16,684 bases of DNA from DASVHS01 sp036390755. Its GTDB lineage: Bacteria; Acidobacteriota; Thermoanaerobaculia; Gp7-AA8. Position 1 is the stretch's first letter, and every line of letters starts with the position of its first letter. The stretch covers positions 1 to 16,684 of the forward strand of contig DASWBH010000174.1 in the NCBI GenBank assembly GCA_036390755.1. Direction: 5' to 3'. The position numbers and the translations under genes are program-made. This document shows positions 7,612 through 14,242 of the stretch, piece after piece. The notes beneath the pieces are model-generated. The model saw nothing but the letters and a program-made list of their open reading frames with translations. It had not been told where the DNA came from and ran no database searches.

Positions 7612-7752
7612 GCGTCATGGATCGGTGGGGAATGCATCATACGCGCTTCCGCATCGCCAAAGTCGCATCCTGCGGCTCCATGATTCGGCATTCGGTGGTG
7701 TAAGGAGCGGCGACTGGAGTTGACCCGGTTTCGTGGAGATGTTGATATTGGG

Positions 7753-7875
7753 TCACGCGATCGCCGCCTGACGACTTTCGAATTGAACTGGTGATTCGTA
7801 GTGGAGCGCGGAGTGACGGCGCCGCGTATTGTAGAAGATCGAAAACATGGCCTGGTGCGCACTCACGAACGAGAA
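7753..7875 (-). pseudogene. IS3-family transposase OrfB, core deleted
   Basis: In the frame next to orfA the minus strand reads FSFVSAHQA, which is the usual beginning of OrfB, and then jumps directly to MFSIFYNTRRRHSALHYESP and VQFESRQAAIA before TGA at 7755-7753. In intact IS3 elements roughly 230-250 residues with the catalytic DDE triad lie between these two blocks. The FYN.RRHSAL..SP.QFE block is the classic OrfB C-terminus. The two sides of the deletion remain in one reading frame, so the remnant encodes a short fusion rather than an enzyme. Confidence 0.78.
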
Positions 7876-8177
7876 GATCCTTTCGACTTCTTCTCGGTCT
7901 CCTGTGTGAACCAGGCCGCGGCTTTTGACAGAATCTCTCGCTCTTCCTTCAGCCGTGCGTTCTCTCCACGCAGCCGGGCCAGCTCTTCGCGCTCGTCGGT
8001 CTTCAGACCGTCGCTGCGACTTCCTTCGTCGAGCTCCGCTTGTTTGACCCAGTTGCGGATCGTCTGCTCCGACGGCTCGTACCCTCGCGCCAGTTCCTTC
8101 GCCGGTCGACCCGATCGAGCCAGTCGCACCAACTGCTCTTGCAACTCACGTGAATATCACTTTCGACTCTTTCCCAT
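7863..8177 (-). pseudogene. IS3-family transposase OrfA with premature stop
   Basis: OrfA starts at ATG 8177 behind a good AAAGGAG site (seven bases spacing) and reads MGKSRK, then TGA at 8159-8157, then YSRELQEQLVRLARSGRPAK and onward. The downstream part holds the helix-turn-helix (KELARGYEPSEQTIRNWVKQ) and the leucine-zipper region (EELARLRGENARLKEEREIL), then KAAAWFTQET. This is the standard IS3 OrfA architecture of about 100 residues. CGA to TGA at codon 7 is the simplest explanation of the stop. Re-initiation further in would lack the first residues of the helix-turn-helix domain. OrfA ends at TGA 7865-7863, where the usual minus-one frameshift into OrfB would occur. Confidence 0.8.
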
Positions 8178-8223
8178 CGTGGACTCCTTTGCACATCCTC
8201 AGGTGTCCACGAAATCGGGGTAA

Positions 8224-8315
8224 GCCCAATCCGCCAGATCGCCGAACTGGCCCGCGCCCGCAAGTACCAGGCCGGCGCCGGCCCGATGGCCGCGTCCTAC
8301 AACCTGAAACCCTGA
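8224..8315 (+). pseudogene. C-terminal tail of an unidentified gene cut by the IS3 element
   Basis: Immediately after the right end of the IS3 element an open frame reads SPIRQIAELARARKYQAGAG, then PMAASYNLKP and TGA at 8313-8315. A hairpin follows 18 bases later, which fits a real gene end. The family is not recognised. The other part of this gene was not found on the far side of the element. Confidence 0.35.
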
Positions 8316-8333
8316 ACCCCTCGTTGCAGGGAA

Positions 8334-8360
8334 CAACACCCGGGCGTTCGCCCGGTGTTG
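8334..8360. terminator. Hairpin downstream of the gene tail, possible terminator
   Basis: CAACACCCGGGCG (8334-8346) pairs with CGCCCGGTGTTG (8349-8360) around a small TTCG-type loop, with one bulged C. This is a strong stem, but no T-run follows on either strand. It may act as a Rho-independent-like or mRNA-stabilising structure, or be a dispersed palindrome. Confidence 0.5.
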
Positions 8361-8423
8361 CCGCCGAACTCATACGCTGTCAGGCGACCTGACTCTCATA
8401 CTTGAACACACATCGAGGACCTC

Positions 8424-8881
8424 ATGCACCACAACTTCACCCAACATCCCAAGGGCCTGCGCTTCACTCGGCGGCTCGACCACGAACTACCGCCTGTAGT
8501 CGCACAACTCGGATGGCGTTTCCACCACATCGGAATCCCCAGCAGCGTCGTGCACGACCCCGAGACGCATCTGAAACCGTTTGGTCTCCACGTCTCCGGC
8601 TTCAGCACCAGCCCCTACGGTGTCGAGTGGATGCGGTTCGAGAACGACAGTCCCCTTCAAGAACTCATTCGCAATGTTCCACATGTCGCCTTTGAGGTGG
8701 ATGACCTCGACGCCGCTCTCCAAGGTCAGGAGATCATTCATCCCCCCGGTTCCCCTCTGATGGCGTTCGCTCGGCGATGATCGTCCATAACGGCGCGCCG
8801 GTTGAATTCATCAGGTTCCGAAAGCTCCACGATACCGATGTGGGGCAGGCCCCGTGTCTTCTCGATCCGCGGGTCGCCTGA
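8424..8881 (+). pseudogene. VOC (glyoxalase/bleomycin resistance) family protein, frameshifted
   Basis: The first frame, from ATG 8424, contains GWRFHHIGIPSSVV, GLHVSGFSTSPYGVEWMRFE and NVPHVAFEVDDLDAALQGQE. This is a typical VOC-fold pair of beta-alpha-beta units with His (HHIGI) and Glu (WMRFE) in metal-ligand-like places. After EIIHPPGSP at about 8752 the frame slips, and the adjacent frame supplies SDGVRSAMIVHNGAPVEFIR, the expected last strand, before TGA at 8879-8881. A single lost C in the run 8752-8755 explains it. Substrate is unknown, since VOC proteins span lyases, dioxygenases and resistance proteins. The break may be real or an assembly indel in a C homopolymer. The residues after FIRFRK are probably not native. 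Confidence 0.7.
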
Positions 8882-9067
8882 CAACACGCGCTGCAGCGGA
8901 CTCGCTACGCTCGCCGCTGAGCTTGATATCCCAGACGACCAACTTCACTGCAAAGACTATCCTCTTCCCCGCCCGATGTTGTTGCGATCGGACGCGACAA
9001 ACCGCTAAGCTCTTGGGACGGGCCACGCAGCTGAACAGGAGATCCGATGGACGGACGGAATCCCGGA

Positions 9068-9098
9068 TAACGCTGGACGTTAATAACGTCGTGCGTTA
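9068..9098. promoter_or_regulatory. Nested palindromic operator candidate for higBA
   Basis: Centred on base 9083, GACGTTA-A-TAACGTC (9076-9090) is a perfect seven-base inverted repeat, flanked symmetrically by TAACGC (9068-9073) and GCGTTA (9093-9098). In total 13 of 15 pairs match over 31 bases, giving four TAACG half-sites. It lies 15 bases before the toxin start and overlaps a possible promoter, TGGACG (9074-9079) with 17 bases to TACTAT (9097-9102). HigA-type antitoxins usually repress their own operon through such inverted repeats. Confidence 0.7.
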
Positions 9099-9112
9099 CT
9101 ATTCCACCTGAG

Positions 9113-9394
9113 GTGATACGTACCTGGGCGGACGGCGAGGCCGAGAAGCTCTTCGCGCTGCAGCGCTCCCGCAAGCTGCCGGGTGATCTTCAGCGCGTCG
9201 CCCTTCGCAAGCTGCGCATGCTGGACGCCGCGACAACTCTCAACGACTTGTCCGTTCCACCAGCGAACAGACTGGAGAAACTCCGCGGCGATCGTGCGGG
9301 GCAATTGAGCATACGAATCAACGATCAGTGGCGAGTGTGCTTCGTCTGGCGTGACGGCCATGCCTACGACGTGGAAATCGTCGATTATCACTAA
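9113..9394 (+). CDS. higB: HigB-like toxin, RelE/ParE superfamily
   Basis: A 93-residue protein from GTG 9113. It has the HigB layout: WADGEAEKLFALQRSRKLPG at the start, then a helix with RKLRMLDAATTLNDL, the LPPANRLEKLRGDRAGQLSI-like segment, and the C-terminal INDQWRVCFVWRDGHAYDVE strand pair with the basic and aromatic residues typical of ribosome-dependent mRNA interferases. Known role: cleavage of mRNA at the ribosomal A site, neutralised by HigA. The toxin gene comes first, the usual HigBA order. The stop is 11 bases before the antitoxin ATG. The palindrome at 9068-9098 is the likely operator. The pair appears intact although nearby genes are broken. Confidence 0.9.
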   Translation: MIRTWADGEAEKLFALQRSRKLPGDLQRVALRKLRMLDAATTLNDLSVPPANRLEKLRGDRAGQLSIRINDQWRVCFVWRDGHAYDVEIVDYH

Positions 9395-9405
9395 AGGATC
9401 AGATT

Positions 9406-9798
9406 ATGGGCCAGTCGCTTTCAGCTGTGCATCCCGGCGAAATCCTACTGCTGGAGTTCATGGAACCTCTCGGCATTACGCAGTACCGGCTTGCGAAAGA
9501 AACGGCCGTACCGCCACGCCGGATTAACGAAATTATCCACGGCCACCGCGCGATCAGCGCGGACACGGCGTTGCGTCTTGCAAAGTTCTTTGGAACATCC
9601 GAGATGTTCTGGCTGAATCTCCAGGCGCGGTACGACTTAGACGTTCAGAAGCAGAAGCTCGGTTCGAAGCTGGCAGGTGTGCGCGCACTTTCATCGTTGC
9701 CAAAACCGCTACTCCGTGTCACCAGAGCGGCGCGCTCGCTGTCGGCTGCGGCGAAATCTGGCGCCGCACGTTCCGCATATCCGCGGAAGACAAAGTAG
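9406..9798 (+). CDS. higA: HigA-like antitoxin, XRE-family helix-turn-helix protein
   Basis: A 130-residue protein from ATG 9406 behind AAAGGA (spacing about seven). It opens with the HigA signature VHPGEILLLEFMEPLGITQY, then the Cro/C1-type helix-turn-helix (RLAKETAVPPRRINEIIHG), RAISADTALRLAKFFGTSEM and FWLNLQARYDLDVQKQK. HigA binds and inhibits HigB and represses the operon. Typical HigA is about 95-105 residues. This one carries an extra, Arg/Ala/Ser-rich tail of about 30 residues that looks disordered and is not part of the usual fold. The tail could be a later extension through loss of a stop codon. Upstream palindromic half-sites fit a dimeric DNA-binding repressor. Confidence 0.92.
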   Translation: MGQSLSAVHPGEILLLEFMEPLGITQYRLAKETAVPPRRINEIIHGHRAISADTALRLAKFFGTSEMFWLNLQARYDLDVQKQKLGSKLAGVRALSSLPKPLLRVTRAARSLSAAAKSGAARSAYPRKTK

Positions 9799-9799
9799 C

Positions 9800-9871
9800 A
9801 TGGCCGCCGTCACGGCCTCGCCCTGGGTGTACATCGCTGTCGGCATCACATGGATTTTGCTGGCCTGCTGA
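9800..9871 (+). CDS. 23-residue hydrophobic peptide ORF downstream of higA
   Basis: ATG 9800, one base after the higA stop, opens a 23-codon frame ending at TGA 9869-9871. It reads a short polar start followed by WVYIAVGITWILLAC, long enough to span most of a membrane. No good ribosome binding site precedes it, so translation would depend on coupling with higA. It could be a chance frame. No family is recognised. Confidence 0.25.
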   Translation: MAAVTASPWVYIAVGITWILLAC

Positions 9872-9976
9872 GCCTAGTCTTCGGTCCAAATCTCCGCCTC
9901 GTCTAACCGCAGCGACACCTGGCTGTTGCGTTTCCGAACGTTGTTCCGATCGCGACGCTTCGTGATTCGAGCTCCG

Positions 9977-10222
9977 TCACTTTCTCCCAGACCCGCTCTT
10001 CTTCCTGCCAGCCGGCTTCGCGCTCCGCTTGTTCGAGGCCCGTTTTCTCGTCGCGCTCTGTTTCTTCGCGGCGCGCTTCTTCGCGGCCTTGTGCTCGACA
10101 CGCTCCGGCAGCTTCGCGCTCCCCGTCTCGCGGTTCCACTCCTCGAATGTCTCCGGCGAGATCTCGCCCTTGACGAGCAGCTCGGCGAACTTGCGGCGTT
10201 GCGCCTGACTCTTGAATGGCAT
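9977..10222 (-). CDS. Small lysine/arginine-rich protein of unknown function
   Basis: An 81-residue protein starting MPFKSQAQRRKFAELLVKGE, then ISPETFEEWNRETGSAKLPERV, with a strongly basic Lys/Arg/Ala/Ser tail that ends GSGRK. The N-terminal 40 residues look folded and resemble small proteins with a MPFKS.AQRRKF start found in many genomes. The tail is like a histone-H1-type or nucleic-acid-binding extension. Its ATG at 10222-10220 shares one base with the stop of the VOC gene upstream (TGATG), which indicates translational coupling. A longer start upstream (10270) would lie inside the VOC gene and is unlikely. Function is unknown. Confidence 0.75.
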   Translation of the reverse strand: MPFKSQAQRRKFAELLVKGEISPETFEEWNRETGSAKLPERVEHKAAKKRAAKKQSATRKRASNKRSAKPAGRKKSGSGRK

Positions 10223-10593
10223 CAGAACTCCGTCAGCGAAAGGACGTTGCCGTCCGGGTCCTTGAACCACGCAACCTTCGCGCCGCTCGGCGACACCCAG
10301 ACGCCGGTTTCGTCCTGCTGCATGTGTGGATAGCGTTCGAACGTGACGCCCTTTGCGCGCAGCCCTTTGATCGTGGCGTGAATGTCGTCGACGCCCCAGC
10401 CGAGGACCGTGAATTGCGCGGGCGTCAGCACATCCAACTTGAAGACGCGGATCATGACGCCGTTCGCGTCGAAGACGAGCGCGTACGTCTCGTCAGCGAT
10501 GAACTTCAATCCGAGGACGTTCGCATAGAACTGCCGCGCGCGGTCCCCGTTCGTCGTGCCGACAAATGCAATGAGTTTCGACGTTCCCAGCAT
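10222..10593 (-). CDS. VOC (glyoxalase-like) family protein
   Basis: A 123-residue protein with one pair of VOC beta-alpha-beta-beta-beta units: KLIAFVGTTNGDRARQFYAN and VLGLKFIADETYALVFDANG in the first half, GWGVDDIHATIKGLRAKGV and VAWFKDPDGNVLSLTEF in the second. The DPDGNVLSL ending is characteristic of the glyoxalase/bleomycin-resistance superfamily, where the fold binds a metal and a small substrate. Specific activity cannot be told. GGAGG lies six bases before ATG 10593, right after the kup stop (nine-base gap), and its stop overlaps the next ATG. The gene therefore sits inside a minus-strand operon of metallophosphoesterase, kup, this gene and the basic protein. Confidence 0.88.
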   Translation of the reverse strand: MLGTSKLIAFVGTTNGDRARQFYANVLGLKFIADETYALVFDANGVMIRVFKLDVLTPAQFTVLGWGVDDIHATIKGLRAKGVTFERYPHMQQDETGVWVSPSGAKVAWFKDPDGNVLSLTEF

Positions 10594-10602
10594 GGCGCCT
10601 CC

Positions 10603-12483
10603 TCAGAGCTCGACCTGCGCTCCGAGCTCGATGACCTGATTCGCGGGTAATGAGAAGAACGTAGACGCGCTCGCCGAGTTTCGGTTCATCCACGCGAAAA
10701 GGTGCTCGCGCCAGATCGCCATTCCGGGACGTTTGGTCGGCACGAGTGTCTCGCGTCCGAGGAAGTAGCTGGTGGCCATGCGCGGAAACGCGAGCGGCTT
10801 CGGTCCGAGGCGGTCGAGCAATCCGGGGAGATCGGGATCCTCCATGAAGCCGAAGCGGGTCGTCAGCCGGTACACGCCGTGGCCGAGCTCCTTCCACTCG
10901 TAGCGCTCTTCTTCAGAAAGCGTGGGCGTCTCTTCGATGTCGACCGTGAGCAGCACGACACGCTCGTGGACAACCTTATTGTGCTTCAGGTTGTGCAGGA
11001 GCGCGGTCGGAATCCCGTCCGACATGCGCGACATGAAGATCGCCGTCCCCGCGACGCGCGGCACACGCTTCGCCGCGAGATCGCGCAGGAAGTCTTCTTC
11101 CGTGATCGCCGTCTCCGCGATACGCTGGCTGAGAATGATCCGGCCGCGCCGCCACGTGCTCATCAGCGTAAAGACGGAGATGCCGACGAGCAGGGGGAAC
11201 CATCCGCCCTCGAACACCTTCACGACGTTCGCGGCGAAGAACGACAGGTCGATGATGAGGAACGGCACCGCGAACGCAGCAACGGCGCCAGGCGACCACT
11301 GCCATCGCTCGTGCGCGACGATCGCCAGCAGCAGCGTGGTGATGCCCATCGTCGCCGTGACCGCGACGCCGTACGCGCCGGCGAGGTTCGTCGACTTCTC
11401 GAATCCGATGACGAGTCCGATCGCGCTAATCATCAGTACCCAGTTCACCGACGGAATGTAGATCTGGCCGATCTCGCGCGCGGACGTGTGGCGGATCCGC
11501 ATGCGCGGCAGATATCCGAGCTGCGTGGCCTGCCGCGTGAGCGAATACGAGCCCGAGATCACGGCCTGCGACGCGATGATTGCGGCCATCGTCGACAGGC
11601 CGACGAGCGGATAGAGCGCCCAGTCCGGCGCGAGATGGAAGAACGGATTCGCGATCGCCTTCGGCTCGCGCAGCAGAAGCGCGCCCTGGCCGAGGTAATT
11701 GATCAGCAGGCAAGGGAAGACAACGGTGAACCATGCCAGCCGGATCGGCCTCACGCCGAAGTGGCCCATGTCTGCGTAAAGGGCCTCGCCGCCGGTCACG
11801 ACGAGGAAGACCGCGCCGAGGACGAGAAAGCCGGCGGTGCGATGCAGCAGCAGGAATTCGATTCCGTACAGCGGATTCACCGCGGCGAGCACGCGCGGCG
11901 TGTGCACGACGTTGATCAGCCCGAGGACAGCGATGACGAAGAACCAGACCATCATCACCGGCCCGAACAGCGCGCCGATCCGCGCCGTCCCGTATTTCTG
12001 CACCATGAACAGGACGATCAGCACGACGACGGTCAGCGGCACGACATATGGCGTAAAGACCGGCGTCGCCACTTCCAGACCTTCCGCGGCGCCGAGCACG
12101 GTGATGGCAGGCGTGATCATGCCGTCGCCGTAAAGCAGCGCGGATCCAAACAGTCCGAGCGCGATGAGCAGCCCGCGGCGCTTCGACGCCTTCGGCCTCA
12201 CCAGCGACATCAACGCCAGGATCCCGCCCTCCCCTCGGTTATCCGCACGCATGACGAACACGAGGTACTTGATGGAGATGACCACGACGAGCGACCAGCA
12301 GATCAGCGACAGGATGCCCAGGACGTTGCCGGGAGTCGGCGCAACCTGCCGGCCGTAATGCTCGGCGAAGCATTCGCGAAACGCGTACAGAGGGCTCGTG
12401 CCGATGTCGCCGTAGACCACGCCGAGCGCGCCGAGGGCGAGCGTCAGCATGTAACGTCGGTCGGTTGTCTCTTCCGGCTGCAT
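10603..12483 (-). CDS. kup: Low-affinity potassium uptake protein, Kup/TrkD family
   Basis: A 626-residue inner-membrane K+/H+ symporter. The family signature ALGVVYGDIGTSPLYAFREC is at residues 18-37, followed by about a dozen hydrophobic segments. Others are TGGEALYADMGHFG, GQGALLLREPKAIANPFF and a long cytoplasmic C-terminal region beginning at about residue 450. The end is NQVIELGAQVEL, the usual Kup C-terminus, so the gene is complete and of normal length. Kup brings K+ into the cell. It lies 16 bases downstream of the metallophosphoesterase gene and is probably co-transcribed with it and the VOC gene. Long plus-strand frames opposite it are codon-bias shadows. Confidence 0.95.
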   Translation of the reverse strand: MQPEETTDRRYMLTLALGALGVVYGDIGTSPLYAFRECFAEHYGRQVAPTPGNVLGILSLICWSLVVVISIKYLVFVMRADNRGEGGILALMSLVRPKASKRRGLLIALGLFGSALLYGDGMITPAITVLGAAEGLEVATPVFTPYVVPLTVVVLIVLFMVQKYGTARIGALFGPVMMVWFFVIAVLGLINVVHTPRVLAAVNPLYGIEFLLLHRTAGFLVLGAVFLVVTGGEALYADMGHFGVRPIRLAWFTVVFPCLLINYLGQGALLLREPKAIANPFFHLAPDWALYPLVGLSTMAAIIASQAVISGSYSLTRQATQLGYLPRMRIRHTSAREIGQIYIPSVNWVLMISAIGLVIGFEKSTNLAGAYGVAVTATMGITTLLLAIVAHERWQWSPGAVAAFAVPFLIIDLSFFAANVVKVFEGGWFPLLVGISVFTLMSTWRRGRIILSQRIAETAITEEDFLRDLAAKRVPRVAGTAIFMSRMSDGIPTALLHNLKHNKVVHERVVLLTVDIEETPTLSEEERYEWKELGHGVYRLTTRFGFMEDPDLPGLLDRLGPKPLAFPRMATSYFLGRETLVPTKRPGMAIWREHLFAWMNRNSASASTFFSLPANQVIELGAQVEL

Positions 12484-12499
12484 CCGTCGGTCGGCGGGT

Positions 12500-13282
12500 C
12501 TAATGCTTGCCCGATGCCCGCTCCTTCGCGGGCAGGATCTCCAGGCAGGTCGTCCACCACCCCGTCAGGATCGTATCAACGAACTCTTCCGGCAGGCGTT
12601 CCGCGCGCATTTCGGCGGCGAGCCGGTGGTGGTCGTAGTCGATCGGAACGAATTCGACGCCGACACGGCTGCCGTCCACCTCGACGAGCGCGTACCACAC
12701 GTTCGTGCGGCCGTCGTTCGCCGGACGGCCGATCACGCCGGCGTTGATGACGTGCTTCCCGGACGGAAGTTGCTTGTGCCAGTGCAGACCGGTGTGCGTG
12801 CAGACGATGACGTCCGCGTCGTGGTCGCCGCAGAGCTTCTCGAGAAACGCCTCCGCGGATGTCGAGCGCCAGAGAAATTCGTTGATTCGCCGCGGCGAGC
12901 CATGGACGAGGAGAAAGCGCTTGCCGCCGGCATCGAAGCGAATGTTGCGCGGCAGCGTTCCCATCCAGCTCTTCAGCGCGCCGGCTGTATTGGCGAACGT
13001 GTAGTCGTAGGAGATCTGCGCGTAGTAGTTGTCGCGCGGATCGGTGTAACCGCAGTGGCAGTCGCTCGCTCCCGATGAGAGCGACTCCTCGTAATTGCCC
13101 TGAATGCCGGGGATGTCGCGCTCGATGAGCAGCTCGGGCACGCGGTCGGGATGCGGGCCGAACGCGCCGAGGTCGCCGAGGAAGTACGTGGCATCGACGC
13201 CGCGGCGTGCGATGTCGTCGAGCGTCGCGCGGAGCGCCCAGTAGTTCGAATAGATGCCGCCGATGAAGGCAAATCGGATCAT
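12500..13282 (-). CDS. Metallophosphoesterase-family protein with altered metal-ligand motifs
   Basis: A 260-residue calcineurin-like protein, close to the YfcE/Ymd-type small phosphoesterases. Recognisable blocks are FIGGIYSNYWALRATL at the start, FLGDLGAFGPHPDRVPELL, GIQGNYEE, LLVHGSPRR and VIVCTHTGLHWHK followed by VINAGVIGRP. Compared with the canonical D-x-H...GDxxGxGP...GNHE...GHTH set, D-x-H is G-x-Y, GNHE is GNYE and GHTH is THTG. The GD, N and LVH residues remain. Catalysis with two metals may therefore be weakened or changed. AGGGG precedes ATG 13282. It leads a run with kup, but a functional link to potassium uptake is only suggested by position. Confidence 0.85.
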   Translation of the reverse strand: MIRFAFIGGIYSNYWALRATLDDIARRGVDATYFLGDLGAFGPHPDRVPELLIERDIPGIQGNYEESLSSGASDCHCGYTDPRDNYYAQISYDYTFANTAGALKSWMGTLPRNIRFDAGGKRFLLVHGSPRRINEFLWRSTSAEAFLEKLCGDHDADVIVCTHTGLHWHKQLPSGKHVINAGVIGRPANDGRTNVWYALVEVDGSRVGVEFVPIDYDHHRLAAEMRAERLPEEFVDTILTGWWTTCLEILPAKERASGKH

Positions 13283-13289
13283 GGTCCCC

Positions 13290-13351
13290 TGTCATTCTGA
13301 GCGCCGCAGAGCGCGAAGAATCTGGGCGCGCTTCCTCGGCTCAGGATGACA
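13290..13351. repeat. 62-bp palindromic intergenic repeat (TGTCATTCTGAG type)
   Basis: The element starts TGTCATTCTGAGC (13290) and ends GCTCAGGATGACA (13351), its imperfect inverse. The GCGAAGAATCTGG core lies between. It almost exactly fills the gap between the radical SAM stop (13355) and the metallophosphoesterase start (13282). Sequences beginning TGTCATTCTGAGC are familiar as dispersed small palindromic elements in several bacterial lineages, from memory. It may be a mobile MITE-like repeat or shape mRNA between the two genes. Confidence 0.65.
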
Positions 13352-13354
13352 TCG

Positions 13355-14221
13355 TCACGTCGTGCAGGTCACGCCGTCCACCCAGCACGTGTGACACGCG
13401 CCGTATTTCAGCGGGAACGGGCGCAGCGTCTCGGCGAGCGTGCGGCCCATGCGCGCGTCGGGTTGATCGATGAGAATCGGGCAAACGTACACACCTTTGC
13501 TCGTGACCATGCGGCACGACGAGCACTGCAGCACGCTTGCGTCGCTGTCTTCCAGCATCTCCGACGAGATCCGCTCCCAATCCGCATACGCACGCGTCCT
13601 ACGCTCTTCGGCACCGATGCGGAAGAGCGGCAGGATTTTCAGGCGGGGCTTGTCGAAGCCGAAGCCGCGAATCAGACCGAGGAACCGCGCCCGTCCTTCG
13701 CTGCTGTCCACACCTTCGGCCGCGGTCGTCACGGTAATCACCGGGTTGAGGCCAACGCCGGCGAGATTGCGCAGCCCGTCCATGACTTTGTCCCAGACGC
13801 CGCGGCCGCGGATGGCATCGTGCGAAGCGGCATCGTAGCCGTCGAGCGAGACGCGGATGTCGAGCGAGTACTCGCTCCCGTCGAACAGTTCGCGGAGCCG
13901 GCTGCACGTCTCCGCGCGCAGCAGCATGCCGTTCGTCAGCACCGTGGCCGGCCCTTGTCGCAACGTGGCCTCGAGGATCGCGAGCATGTCGCGATTCATG
14001 AACGGCTCGCCGCCGGTGAAGTAGTACTCCTTCACGCCGAGGTGGCGCGCTTCGGCGAGCCAGGGCTCGACGTCGGCGAGCGTCATCATCTCGTGCGAGT
14101 GATTCGCCGGCGACGACGAGATGAAGCAGTGCGTGCACGCGATATTGCACAGCGTCCCGGCGACCTGGATCCAGAGGGTGTCGAGCGCGATCATCGGGAC
14201 GTGGGGAGCTTCGCGGGGCAT
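13355..14221 (-). CDS. Radical SAM protein with Cys-rich C-terminal domain
   Basis: A 288-residue protein. CNIACTHC (CxxxCxxC) at about residue 25 ligates the [4Fe-4S] cluster that cleaves S-adenosylmethionine. YYFTGGEPFM is the GGEP motif contacting SAM, and VLTNGMLL and RVSLDGYD are further radical SAM barrel blocks. The C-terminal region has CSSCRMV, GVYVCPILID and CHTCWVDGVTC, a SPASM/twitch-like arrangement that may bind one more cluster, as in peptide-maturing enzymes. The substrate is unknown and no precursor peptide gene was recognised nearby. ATG 14194 (MIALDTLWIQ) is an equally reasonable start. It lies 21 bases downstream of the EEP-family gene on the same strand. Confidence 0.9.
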   Translation of the reverse strand: MPREAPHVPMIALDTLWIQVAGTLCNIACTHCFISSSPANHSHEMMTLADVEPWLAEARHLGVKEYYFTGGEPFMNRDMLAILEATLRQGPATVLTNGMLLRAETCSRLRELFDGSEYSLDIRVSLDGYDAASHDAIRGRGVWDKVMDGLRNLAGVGLNPVITVTTAAEGVDSSEGRARFLGLIRGFGFDKPRLKILPLFRIGAEERRTRAYADWERISSEMLEDSDASVLQCSSCRMVTSKGVYVCPILIDQPDARMGRTLAETLRPFPLKYGACHTCWVDGVTCTT

Positions 14222-14242
14222 CAGCGGAGAGTCTACTCGCCT

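Larger units (their letters stand above)
7720..8223 (-). mobile_element. Internally deleted IS3-family insertion sequence (about 0.5 kb)
   Basis: The ends are imperfect inverted repeats. The left end reads TTGACCCGGTTTCGTGGA (7720-7737). The right end read on the minus strand is TTACCCCGATTTCGTGGA (8223-8206), 15 of 18 bases matching. Between them are orfA (with a nonsense codon) and the first and last parts of orfB, with almost all of the DDE domain missing. No target-site duplication was recognised. The element cannot make its own transposase, but both ends are kept, so a full relative elsewhere in the genome could in principle act on it. Confidence 0.8.

Noticed and set aside
7636..7641. 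TATGAT on the minus strand as a promoter -10 for the NHL gene
   Set aside because: The only TTGGCG nearby is 13 bases away, too short a spacer for a standard promoter.
9874..9976. Minus-strand frame ending SLRLDEAEIWTED as a gene tail
   Set aside because: It runs out of frame through the basic protein gene and no family was recognised, so support is insufficient.
10702..12747. 681-codon plus-strand open frame opposite kup
   Set aside because: It is antisense to a complete Kup gene, is rich in Arg, Asp, His and Glu, and has no recognisable domain. It is a codon-bias shadow.
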